Origin: Strongylocentrotus pallidus
Taxonomy: Eukaryota; Echinodermata; Echinoidea; Camarodonta; Strongylocentrotidae
DNA: 25,054 nucleotides
Direction: 5' to 3'
Assembly (NCBI GenBank): GCA_030265145.1
Contig: JARBES010000113.1
Location: 1,573,700-1,598,753 of the forward strand
Translations under genes and position numbers: made by a program
Shown: one piece after another, positions 9,099 through 18,612 of the stretch
Position numbering within the stretch: the first letter of the stretch is position 1
Layout: the number at the start of each line of letters is the position of its first letter
Notes under the pieces: generated by a model
What the model saw: only the letters and a program-made list of their open reading frames with translations
Told to the model about the DNA's origin: nothing
The model's database searches: none

Positions 9099-9564
9099 GG
9101 TTCATGCCATTTGTATGACTGATGGTGCGGCAGCATGAGCATGCTACACCAAGAATGATTCTGGACTTTATTTTTTCAAAATACAAGATATTTATATACA
9201 GGATTAGGAGTAGGGTTCTAATTAGTTTGTAGAATAGGTTTACAATGTATTTAGGGTGAGGGTTAGAGTAAGGTATGTTTAGTCCAGAGTTGAAGTTACC
9301 GGTATGTCTGGTTAATGTAGGATATATTATATCAACCATTAATCATTTGGTCTCCTGTTGCAACGTCCACCAGGCTCCCAATGGTTTTAATGGCATATAT
9401 GTAATACCGCGGATTGGGTTTGAAGCAGCCTTCTTATCTGACTGATCTTTACAGAAATCTGGTAACCAAATGAACCACAGAGCAATTGTCCCTAGATCAT
9501 TGCTCGCGCAATACTAGAGGATATCTGCCATGAGAAGCCAGAAGGGAGTTAACTATACTTTCCC

Positions 9565-10057
9565 CTTGTCCACACACAACATTTTCTGCGATTAGGCGTG
9601 ATTAGTCATACTGTTTCGGGATAGTTATACCGTTTCGGGATAGTTACATGTACATGATGAATTGTGTGTGTGGATGCTTACTAACGATACGTCGTATAAC
9701 GAAACGCGGGTTTGGGCATCGTTTCAAACTAACTAATCATGCCTAATCACGCCTAATCACGCCTTATCACGCCTAATCACGGAATGTGTTGTGTGTGGAC
9801 ATAACTAGTATAACTCGTCGAACTAGAGCGGTATAACTGGGCGGGGCTTAATGTGACCTCGTGCGAAAGGAGACCTGACCTCTCATTTTCGCTTCCATTT
9901 CATGACCTCAGTAGCAAACTGCGCACCTATACGACTTTCGCTGTAGAGTTTCGTGATTACTTTCTTGTGTGTGTGGACACCCTGGAATTTATACGATGAT
10001 TCTTTATACAACGTTTCGTTATAGAGTTTCGGGATAAATTGTTTTGCGTGTGGACAA
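9565..10057. mobile_element. Composite palindromic MITE with GTGTCCACAC-type ends, copy A
   Basis: The left end CTTGTCCACACACAACATTT and the right end, reverse-complemented, GGCTTGTCCACACGCAAAAC match at the tips. Inside are further GTGTGTGGAC boundaries (about 9668, 9791, 9967). One closes an internal inverted repeat: GCGATTAGGCGTGATTAG near 9588 against CTAATCACGCC repeated near 9751-9780. Other internal repeats are GTTTCGGGATAGTTA twice and several TATAACGAAACG / CGTTTCGTTATA palindromic pieces. Copy B: 17129-17618. The minus-strand open frame at 9883-10119 is a by-product. Confidence 0.7.
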
Positions 10058-10227
10058 GCCGTTTGATGCAGAGATAACACTCTTCTGCCTCTAAACAGAA
10101 GCTGTACTAGTCCCAACAATAACTATGATATAAGGTCATTGGACTGGGCACACTTTCTCCAGATGGCCAATCCATCCCTTAATGACTGTATGAATGACTG
10201 CACAGACATCTTATTGAACAAATATAT

Positions 10228-10594
10228 AGACCTGTCCTCATCAGCTCGAGATTGCCAAATATCCCGCTATTTGAACTATCCCGATAGCAAATTATCCAGT
10301 TAATTCACGTCTTCATCAGTCTGAAGTTGCAATTAGCGGGATATTTGGTCGAGATAATCATCCCAAGATATCTTGAGCTATTCTTGCAAGATATCCCGCT
10401 ATTTGTCCGGTGCATCCTCACCAGCCCGAAGACTCGCACTATGCCCGAACACTGAGCAAAATATCTCGAGCTTGAGTTTCAATTTTCGAGGTCGAGTCTC
10501 GAGCTGATGAAGACGCGATTTGTAACTTCTGGATTATTTCCCAAATCAGAAATAGCGGGCTATTTGGCAATCTCGAGCTGATGAAGACATACCT
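10228..10594. mobile_element. 'TCTTCATCAGC' inverted-repeat element, copy in A
   Basis: The ends are AGACCTGTCCTCATCAGC and, reverse-complemented, AGGTATGTCTTCATCAGC. It is flanked by an unusually long imperfect direct repeat, TTATTGAACAAATATAT (10211-10227) and TTATTGAAAAAATATAC (10595-10611). The internal unit GAGCTGATGAAGACGC (10501) recurs at the end. Same family as 317-691. The same insertion sits in copy B, so it predates the A/B split. Confidence 0.8.
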
Positions 10595-10751
10595 TTATTG
10601 AAAAAATATACGAGACTGGTAAGAGAATGGTAACTAGGTACGTCCATTGCTCAGTCGAGACATCTGGGTCAGCAGGTTGATGGTTTAAGCAGCTCTTGTT
10701 TGTCACATACCCGGCTTTCAACCAAGTATCAAGGCACGTATCACAATGCAT
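10593..10751 (-). CDS. Weak candidate exon, copy A
   Basis: The 53-codon minus-strand block starts MHCDTCLDTWLKAGY, has NKSCLNH and a hydrophobic WTYLVTILLPVSYIF, and ends before GTATGT. Copy B (18229-18384) keeps the frame, with an in-frame 3-base deletion and four substitutions, three of them non-synonymous. Against it: the acceptor side (GGCCTAG) lacks a pyrimidine tract, and the donor bases come from the end of the neighbouring mobile element. Chance openness is quite possible. Confidence 0.2.
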
Positions 10752-10975
10752 CTAGGCCTAGTCATACATGTATCTGATACCTCTTACGCCTCATTATACA
10801 GGTCATTAGGCCAACTGAAATTGATTCCTTGTTTCTCAACCACAAAATTCCCCTAAATGAAGAGAAGGAACTCTGGTTGACGTTTTTGTTATTTCTTGCA
10901 CATTCAACGACAGTGGATCAATTAAGATCGATTTCTAGTTTCTCATGGATCAATATTTTGTTTAAAGGGCCACTC

Positions 10976-11335
10976 TAAGCCAACTAACACAGACTTTCAA
11001 AACATGAATACACCTCTACTTATTAATATTCCAGCCTCTGATTTTTCAGAAATTCTCTAAATTGACCAAAAAATGATAATAACCATCCATTTTTCACAGT
11101 TCTCACGCTTGCTGGGCTATGCCCCTTGAAAAAAGGTAATACGGTCATGTGGTTTTGATGACACATTTGACGTCATAGCGGGCATGTCCGATTTGTCCTA
11201 CAACTATAAAGGATCTTACATTAGGAATGACGAAATTGCCAGAAACATACTGGGATTATCAAGTGCATATTATTTTTTTGGATAATAAATGTCTTTTTTT
11301 TTCCAATTAATATCATACACATGTAGTTTGCATTT
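10976..11335. mobile_element. Repeat starting at TTAA, right end not found
   Basis: Homology with copy B stops at TTAA (10972-10975). The new sequence begins AGGGCCACTCTAAGCCAAC and contains TTTGACGTCATAGCGGGC, a style common in short DNA elements. The matching inverted end is not seen before the next repeat starts at 11340, so this element is interrupted, truncated, or continues into the gap. Confidence 0.5.
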
Positions 11336-11339
11336 TTAA

Positions 11340-11468
11340 AGGTACTATGTCCCATTTGCAGGCCAACAAAATGAAAAAGTTAAATTCCAATTGCATTTGA
11401 AAGATAATACTAATTTAGAACTTCCCTAAAAAAGGTGGGGCTTGAAAATGTCTTCAAGTGGGAAAATA
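11340..11468 (+). mobile_element. 'GGTACTATGTCCC' TTAA MITE, left end only, cut by the gap
   Basis: TTAA at 11336-11339 is followed by AGGTACTATGTCCCATTTGC. The sequence then follows the 24553 copy and the 21400 copy closely up to GTGGGAAAATA, where the N run begins. About 130 bp of a ~517-bp element is visible. Confidence 0.85.
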
Positions 11469-11568
11469 NNNNNNNNNNNNNNNNNNNNNNNNNNNNNNNN
11501 NNNNNNNNNNNNNNNNNNNNNNNNNNNNNNNNNNNNNNNNNNNNNNNNNNNNNNNNNNNNNNNNNNNN
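11469..11568. other. Assembly gap of exactly 100 N
   Basis: One hundred N is a conventional placeholder for a gap of unknown size. It lies between the two ~7-kb copies, so the left boundary of copy B is hidden. Confidence 0.98.
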
Positions 11569-11650
11569 ATCCCCTTAAAGAAGCTGTTAAGCGGGACACC
11601 AGTAATAAAACCTGACATCCACAGTAGGTCACCACCTTCCATCATACACC

Positions 11651-11884
11651 TAACATTAAACTACTAAGGTTTGTTCAGATATGGTGTATTAAACTGCTAC
11701 GAAAACAAAACTCCAACAGCTTTTATGAGTAAATAAATGGCAACTGCGTGGAACAAAGGTCTTACGCATATATCTAACTACTACGGTTTGTTCAGATATG
11801 GTCTATTAAACTGCTGCGAAAAAAAAATGCTGGAGCTTTTATGCGTCTAAAAAGAATGGCAACTGCATGGAACAAAGGTCTTAC
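11651..11884. repeat. 117-bp tandem duplication, copy B only
   Basis: GGTTTGTTCAGATATGGT occurs at 11668 and 11785. Both are followed by CTATTAAACTGCTRCGAAAA-like sequence, a short A-rich run and ACAAAGGTCTTACGC. Copy A has a single equivalent near 3698-3790. Confidence 0.8.
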
Positions 11885-14756
11885 GCTTTATAATCACTGA
11901 GCTCTGTGTTACATTGTATGACATACAGAAAAGTGAAACGAAACACACTTACGCCATCATAAGAAACTTTCTTGGTTTATTGCGTCATACCTGAACGGAG
12001 CTTCATGCTCTTGAACTCTTGGTAGAGCATAGAATGATAAATCAATGTGTCTCTAAATGTCACAAGGAATGCGACTGCTTGGTGCCACCATCTTGAATCC
12101 TGGAAGCCTATGACGAACACTGCACCATTTGTTTACGTCTGATCACTAAACAGATAGAGTGACAAGTCACAGGCTCAAAGCTCGCCATGGTTTGTATTCC
12201 CATCTCTTAGGGGGTATTCAACAAATATATCAGCCTTGATGATAATATTTCATGCTTGTTTTGCAAACATTACATAGTACCTCATGCTAATCGTGACTGT
12301 CTGTGTATTTGTGCAAAAACAAAGCATGGGGATCTTCAGAGAAAAACAAATACCAAGGGCAAATTCTCCCAGAGAAGGGTATTGTCAACCGTACCATATT
12401 TTGAAGAATACTTCCGATATGCAAAAATCTCTTTGGTGTGTCAAAAGAAAATACTATGGGGTGCCAACAAGCAATATAAACAGGGTAAATAACTAAATAA
12501 GTACAGTACCTTTTGAGAAGACTGGTTATACTATACACATGTACATCTCTTTGAACTTCCTAAGAGCTTTAATAGTAAAGTGCACATATCATTTGGACAT
12601 ACTACATGTACGTGTAGTCCCATGTACGCATCTCCATGTGCAGTGCCTGTGCCTGTAAGTGATTTTCAGCACAAGTAAGTTCTTAATTTATCAATTTGAT
12701 GATTAACAGCCTCACAATTATACTCACAAAATACATTTTATATGCAGTACTGTAACAGAACCTATCAAAATAAGTTTTAGACATTTCATTTCTTCTGCAA
12801 TACATACTGTACATGTAGGCATGACCTGAAATCAACTTTATCAACTTTTTCTTCAAACATTGACTACTGGCTTTAAAGCTTCTAAGCAGCGTTGGTAAAG
12901 CTCGCTAGAGCTGATGAAAGCTACTCACATCACGCTATACCCATTAGCATGTCTAAGATGGCCTGCATGCCTGCCTGCCTGCCTGGCACGGCTGGCTCTA
13001 TGGCTTCTATGTATACATGAGTAGACTCCCTGATTTATTGTTTCGAAAATCAAGCTCTTGACTTTGATCCACAGGAGTGATGCAGAGGGACCTTCTCACA
13101 CCTCGGGAATAGACTCTAGCGATATAATGTACCCATGTTGGTTATTAACTTTATTATAGAGTGGGCGTTAAAGGTAAGAAGGTTTGCATATAAAGCTTTG
13201 CTTTGAAGAAAAATAAGATAACTGAAACACAGATAACTTACAAAACAAAACAAAACACAACAGGAATCTAAAATCACACAAGTATGCACGTAACAACAGG
13301 TTCTATAGATTTGACAGATTTGATATTCTCTATTAAGAATACAACTATTCTTCATTTGTAGAAATATATATCTGAGCATTTCTATTTGATCCTTAATTAT
13401 TTGCCTAAGAGAAGTGATGGATTGTAAATGTCATACCGAGTTTAAAAGTACATGAGTAATTTATGTGATAGTGCAAATATTACAAGTGGCTGTGCAGGAC
13501 AACTTTTAAAGCATTAAAAAGGATCATTATACATCAAAATTAGCAAAGTGATAGTGAAGGTTCTCAACGGGCTCCATTTCAGAGAGTTCATAGAGACCAA
13601 ATCAATTTGTTTATAATGAATACTGATTGAGACATTTCACAAGAAGACGACAGACACCATTCACACCAAGTTTTTAGCACCTACCTTAGTGTTAAGCTGT
13701 CATTACAGGGTGTTAGTAAAGGGAAAATGATGGTAATATTAGTAAGAAGTTAGGGTGTTACTCAAGGATTCTACACAGAAATCAAAGAAAAATATGTGTC
13801 CGTTGTAAAAAACAAAAAAATAAAATAATAAATAGGTAAGGCCCTGGGGAAAGGGGGCAAAGTTTGTTGCATATATCTTCTTTTTTCATTAGCGTGATAT
13901 ATTTAAAAAATCAGGCCGATTTTTCAGGAACCAAACTAAAAAAATGGACATGAAATAGGATATCTCCCTGAATTACCAGTATTGAACAGGTGTATTTGAT
14001 AATTTGCACCCAAATTTGTTTTTGATCATTAGTTCCAGGGTATTGATATCGTGCCCTGCATTATAATAATCATTCAAACATAAACTAATATCTAAATAAG
14101 ATTTAAATTAGTATACATTAAGTAGGTAAACATTTTTTAAAGTAATGAGGGCATAAAGTTATCTAAATTAGATATTAAGTTAGTAGGTTTACATTTAGTG
14201 GGTACATGTAGGGCCTATCAAATTAATAAACAAATATTAATTTATACAAGGGAAAGGAAAACCAAACAATCTGTATTGGGTTAGTACATGTAGACTTGCA
14301 GGCAAATCTCAACATACACTGTACACCAGGTAGAATCGTTAGAAATTATTACCGGTAGCTTAGTAAAAAGTGAGACTTCTGAATATATAGTGCTTATCAA
14401 AAAAGTGTACCGAACTTTAGCAGTATATGATGACTAAGTCATAATGGATGTGACCTTGCAATATTTCTCATGGTAAATTTTTGTCTAATGATACTCTTCT
14501 CTGGATTTTTTTCTGTCAATGATGACCGAGCACCAGGATTTTTTTTAAATACAGTCAAAGTTCTAATCTACATGTAGATAAGATGGTAAACAAGAACGTG
14601 TACATGTAGGTATACATTTAGTGATTAATATGATCCAAACAATTATCTAAATAGACCCTTAGTGGTAATGAGCTATTAACAACGTTTTTTTTGTAATGCC
14701 ATCGAGGCTATAATCTAAATGATATATTAAAAAAGAACAAGTACGGTAGTACACAT
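11885..14756. other. Intron-like DNA of copy B with no credible exon
   Basis: This aligns with 3783-6835 of copy A. It has a single unit of the 182-bp block, no SINE at about 12470, and the conserved stretch at about 12860-13180. There the plus-strand frame seen in copy A is broken although its splice-like edges (GATCCACAG and GGTAAGAAGG) remain. Open frames at 12256-12538 and 13116-13379 are not conserved as protein. Confidence 0.5.
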
Positions 14757-14841
14757 TTAGTGATTAATATGATCAATGAGGTTATCTAAATATACCTTTA
14801 GTGTTAATGGGCAATTCAATTTTTCTTTTTTTATAAATATA

Positions 14842-15112
14842 CAGTCAAACCGGATTTAATTAGCTCCTCTTTTCTCGTGCTTTTTCCTTTATATTTGTTG
14901 TACCATTGCATATTTTTTGTGATATAATTATTCTTGTATTATGTTTTGCATGAGAAATAAAATAATTTGAATCAGCGACTACCTGTCTACAAAGACCACA
15001 CTTTTCGCTTCCCTAAAAAATGGTTTCTAATTGAGACATGTACTATAGGAACCTGTACATAAAGACCACTTTTCTTGTCTCCCTTGGGTGGTTTTATAGA
15101 CAGGTTTCACTG
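14842..15112. mobile_element. Tc1/mariner-like MITE with TA target site, copy B only
   Basis: The ends CAGTCAAACC and, reverse-complemented, CAGTGAAACCTGTC are flanked by TA on both sides (14840-14841, 15113-15114). CTGTCTACAAAGACCACAC (about 14985) and CTGTACATAAAGACCACTT (about 15053) are internal direct repeats, and the right end holds the inverse motif. CAGT...AAACC ends with TA fit the Tc1/mariner/pogo group. No transposase is present. Copy A lacks the insertion. Confidence 0.75.
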
Positions 15113-15147
15113 TAATAGAATATGATATATTAATGTGAGTATATTAC

Positions 15148-15180
15148 CTTTCCAGAAAGCCTGTTAACACTGACATCACA
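15148..15180 (-). pseudogene. 33-bp fragment of the 120-bp exon, with its donor site
   Basis: This repeats the last 33 bases of the exon (DVSVNRLSGK plus one base) and the following GTAATATAC donor, but the upstream part is replaced by a MITE remnant. It matches copy A slightly better than the full copy-B exon (GTTAAC rather than GTTCAC in plus-strand reading). It cannot be spliced as an ordinary exon because it has no acceptor of its own. Confidence 0.75.
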
Positions 15181-15183
15181 AAA

Positions 15184-15268
15184 TTTCTTTCATATTATGA
15201 TACAATTTAAGTTTTGCTATCACATTTCCATGCAAGATTTGGGCTCCCAACACTTTAGAGGGGCTTTA
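15184..15268. mobile_element. Right-arm remnant of the long-armed foldback MITE
   Basis: TATGATACAATTTAAG ... AACACTTTAGAGGGGC followed by TTTAA matches the right arm of 6946-7310. The left arm and loop are missing. Confidence 0.8.
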
Positions 15269-15394
15269 AACAATATTTAGTGATTAATAATATGATCAAT
15301 GAGGCTATCTAAATAGACATTTAGTAATATTAAATGGGCTGTTAATTTTTTTTCTTCTTTAATAGAATATAAAATGTTAATGTGAGTATATTAC

Positions 15395-15514
15395 CTTTCC
15401 AGAAAGCCTGTTCACACTGACATCACAGGTAGATAGCTTAACACTGGCAGCCGTTTGCTGGGTTGCAAACACGATGAAACCAAACCCGGCAGACTCCAAC
15501 TGACACGTCACTAT
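15395..15514 (-). CDS. Internal coding exon, copy B (unidentified host gene)
   Basis: The acceptor TTTTATTGCAG is better than in copy A, and the donor is GTAATA. The 40-codon, phase-0/0 block reads IVTCQLESAGFGFIVF, then ATQQTAASVKLSTC, then DVSVNRLSGK. Compared with 7437-7556 three changes are silent and one is Thr to Ser. It is the nearest strong exon downstream of the unique exon at 22700-22795, and their phases fit. Joining gives PKDHL-IVTCQ, an immunoglobulin-like B-strand pattern, but that fold is a guess. If A and B are haplotypes, this is the allele linked to the 22700 exon. If they are true duplicates, the two exons could be used alternatively or one may be inert. Confidence 0.7.
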
Positions 15515-15548
15515 CTGCAATAAAACAAATGCAAAATACAAGGTTTAA

Positions 15549-15884
15549 AGGCATTGTTTAACAATGTTATCAGTGTCCGTGTTATACTGTAATATTGAAG
15601 CCCTAAAAAAAATTGCGCTTCAAAATGATCATGAAGTGCCTCAAAAAAGTAAAAATCTTTGAGTGACCGGTTTTACCATATCGCACTCGTTTCCCCCAAA
15701 AGACTGTAGTGTTTCATGAACAATGTTAGGAAAAAGCTAAATTTGATTTTGATTCCCAATCATAATCAGACAGGCTTGTAAAAGTCATGGGGTTCCTGAC
15801 TATTACCTAAAGGTATCTATCATTGCAGCATGAACTAAATCCAGGATTTTGTTTCAGAATCTGAGACAAAGTTACCCAATCCCT
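15549..15884. mobile_element. TTAA-flanked MITE, copy B orthologue of 7591-7954
   Basis: TTAA lies at 15545-15548 and 15885-15888. Relative to copy A it lacks about 26 bp after AACAATGTTA. Same insertion point, so it predates the A/B split. Confidence 0.75.
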
Positions 15885-15889
15885 TTAAA

Positions 15890-17120
15890 GACACCATAGC
15901 AAGCAATACAGACACACTGATGCCTTTCCTCTTGCACTCATTAGAGCAATTGCAAGAATGATCAGAAAGCTCAAATTGGACAATATAAACCCAAACTATA
16001 GGGAACAAAGCGCGCACGCTAAAAAACGGATGTGATTGGTTGCTGGAAATTTAAAAAAAATAGTACATACATGTACATGAACATGTAAATGCCAGCTATT
16101 GTTTTATGAGAACTTGCTGTTGCCCATTATTATTGTTCAATATTCACCCTACATGTACCTACATGTATGTGAACCCAATAGCTCCTGTATTAATCATACC
16201 AGAATGATAACAATCAGTACCGGTAGTCTATTGGTTAAGTCACCATCATCCCTAAACAGTTACAAAAATGTCTTTTCTTCAGATTTCTATAGTTCATGTA
16301 TTATGCCATCATGAACAACATACTACACATACACGAATAAGAAAAAAGTTCTTCCAGAAAGTTGTTCATTTCAAGATGTGACCCAAGATGAAAAACAGTA
16401 CCCCCACCATACATGTACACACTGTAGCTACAGACTGTAATCAGTCAACATTCATCCCTTGAGTTGAGATGTTAGTGTGATGTCTTCATCCTGGTTTGAG
16501 GGGAGAGCAGAGGCTAAGAAAGACCAGATGGAATGTGCTTTAGGAGCATTCTGGATGGATACCTAGAAATCCAAGATGGTGTTGATGAAGATGGTATCTG
16601 TTTGTTTGATATACTCATATAGATCTACTAGAGATGTAAAATCCTGAAATTGGCTTAAATAGAGGTTTAAGCCATTTTCATGAATGATGGTGCGGTAGCA
16701 TGCTACAGCAACAATGCCTCTGGGCTTTATTTTGTCAAATATATACAAGATACATACATAGGGTTAGGGAAGGGTACCGGTTGGGTTTTTGAAGATGTTT
16801 ATTTACGATGAGGGTTAGAGTAAGGTATGTATAGTCCAGAGTTGAAGTTGCATCTGGTTAATATAGAACAATAAATGTATTGATTAATGATCATTTGGTA
16901 TCCAGTTGCAATGTCCTCCAGGCTCCCAATAGTTGGAAGGGCACACATGTATGATAACATCGCGGATTGGGTTTGAAGCAGCCTTCTTTAATACCTGACT
17001 GATCTTTACAGAAATCTGGTAACCAAATGAACCACAGAGCAATTGTCCCAAGATCATTGCTCGCACATACTAGAGGATATCTGCCATGAGGAGCCAGAAG
17101 GGTGTTAAGCCGTTAACTAT
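15890..17120. other. Intron-like DNA of copy B
   Basis: Aligned with 7960-9550 but without its two insertions. The open frame at 16884-17066 is interrupted in copy A, so I do not treat it as a gene. ACATGT repeats lie near 16070-16088. Confidence 0.45.
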
Positions 17121-17128
17121 ACTTTCCC

Positions 17129-17618
17129 CGTGTCCACACACATCATTTTCTGTGATTAGGCGTGATTAGTTATACTGTTTCGGGATAGTTATACCGTTTC
17201 GGGATAGTTACATGTATTATGATGAAATTGTGTGTGTGGACGCTTTAATACTAACGATACGTCGTATAACGAAACGCGGGTTTGGGCATCGTTTCAAACT
17301 AACTAATCACGCCTAATCACGCCTTATCACGCCTAATCAAAGAATGTGTTGTGTATGGACGTTACTAGTATAACTAGTCAAACTAGAGCGGTATAACTGG
17401 GCGGGGCTTAATGTGACCTGGTGCAAAAGGAGACCTGACCTCTCATTTTCGCTTCCATTTCATGACCGAAGTAGCAAACTGCACACATATACGACTTTCG
17501 CTGTAGAGTTTCGTGATTACTTTCTTGTGTGTGTGGACACCCTGGAATTTATACGATGATTCTTTATACAACGTTTCCGTTATAGAGTTTCGGGATAAAT
17601 TGTTTTGTGTGTGGACAC
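17129..17618. mobile_element. Composite palindromic MITE, copy B
   Basis: Same structure as 9565-10057, with one fewer CTAATCACGCC unit, and GTGTCCACACACATC at the left. About 3-4% substitutions from copy A in sampled stretches. Confidence 0.7.
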
Positions 17619-17796
17619 GCCATTTGATGCAGAGATAACACTCTCCTACCTCTGAACAGAAGCTACATGTATACTATAGTCCCAACAATAACTATGATAT
17701 AAGGTCATTGGACTGGGCACACTTTCTCCAGATGGTCAATCCATCCCTTAATGACCGTATGAATGACTGCACAGACATCTTATTGAACAAATATAT

Positions 17797-18230
17797 AGAC
17801 CTGTCCTCATCAGCTCAAGATTGCAAAATATCCTGCTATTTGAACTATCCCGATAGCAAATTATCCAGTTAATTTGCGTCTTCATCAGTCCTAAGTTGCA
17901 ATTAGCGGGATATTTGGTTGAGATAATCATCCCAAGATATCTTGGGCTAGTTTGCAAAATATCCCGCTACTTGGCAAAATACCCCGCTGTTTGTTCGGTG
18001 CGTTTTCACCAGCCAGAAGACTCGCACTTGAGCTCGAGTTTCAAGTTTCGAGGTCGAGTCTTGAGCTGATGAAGACGCGATTTGTAACTTCGGGATTATT
18101 TCCCAAATCAGAAATAGCGGGCTATTTGGCAATCTCGAGCTGATGAAGACGCGATTTGTAACTTCTGGATTATTTCCCAAATCAGAAATAGCGGGCTATT
18201 TGGCAATCTCGAGCTGATGAAGACATACCT
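17797..18230. mobile_element. 'TCTTCATCAGC' element, copy B, with internal tandem expansion
   Basis: The same insertion as 10228-10594, with the same long flanking repeats (17780-17796 and 18231-18247). A 74-bp unit starting GAGCTGATGAAGACGCG is present twice (18063-18136 and 18137-18210) but once in copy A. The open frames at 17947-18180 and 17952-18143 come from this repeat. Confidence 0.8.
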
Positions 18231-18384
18231 TTATTGAAAAAATATACGAGACTGGTAAGAGAATGGTAACTAGGTACGTCCATTGCTCAGTCGAGACATC
18301 TGGGTCAGGGTGATGGTTTAAGCAGCTCTTGTTTGTCACATACCCGGCTTTCAACCCGGTATCAAGGCACGTATCACCATGCAT
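18229..18384 (-). CDS. Weak candidate exon, copy B
   Basis: Counterpart of 10593-10751. The 52 codons start MHGDTCLDTGLKAGY, and the cysteine and tryptophan of copy A are both glycine here. The donor GTATGT again lies in the mobile-element end. See copy A for the arguments on both sides. Confidence 0.2.
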
Positions 18385-18612
18385 CTAGGCCTACATGTAC
18401 ATGTACATGTAGTCATATTCTGATACCTCATACGCCTCATTATACAGGTCATTAGACCAACTGTAATTGATTTCTTGTTTCTCAACCACAAAATTCCTCA
18501 AAATGAAGAGGAGGACCTCTGATTGACGATGTTGCTGTTTCCTGCACATCCAATGACAGTGGGTCAAGTAAGATCGATTTCTAGTTTCTCATAGATCAAT
18601 ATTTTTGTTTAA

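Larger units (their letters stand above)
3606..10975 (+). repeat. Copy A of a ~7-kb duplicated segment
   Basis: The segment aligns colinearly with 11569-18612, from ATCCCCTTAAAGAAG to ATCAATATTTTGTTTAAAG. Sampled stretches differ by roughly 3-8% substitutions plus indels. Only copy A has the SINE at 4551-4730, the 188-bp insertion at 8911-9098, about 180 bp near 8328-8510, and the complete long-armed element at 6946-7310. It carries one 120-bp minus-strand exon. The right edge falls on a TTAA where copy B also stops matching. Whether this is a duplication or the other haplotype is discussed in the findings. Confidence 0.9.
11569..18612 (+). repeat. Copy B of the ~7-kb duplicated segment
   Basis: Colinear with 3606-10975. 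Features found only here are a 117-bp tandem duplication (11651-11884), a Tc1-like TA element (14842-15112), a local duplication that includes an exon fragment (14757-15418), and a 74-bp tandem repeat inside a MITE (18063-18210). It begins at the N gap and ends at TTAA 18609-18612. It continues into single-copy DNA after a MITE, so B, not A, carries the continuous locus to the right. Confidence 0.9.

Noticed and set aside
8980-9339. 119-residue minus-strand open frame with repeated AP/KRAPE motifs
   Set aside because: The repeats are the translated mini-repeat of the 188-bp insertion, and the frame crosses the insertion edge.
11426-11667. Open frames spanning the N run
   Set aside because: They exist only because unknown bases were read as open codons.
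16884-17066. 60-residue minus-strand open frame in copy B with a donor-like GTAAAG
   Set aside because: Copy A has an in-frame stop and a one-base length difference in the same stretch, so the protein is not conserved.
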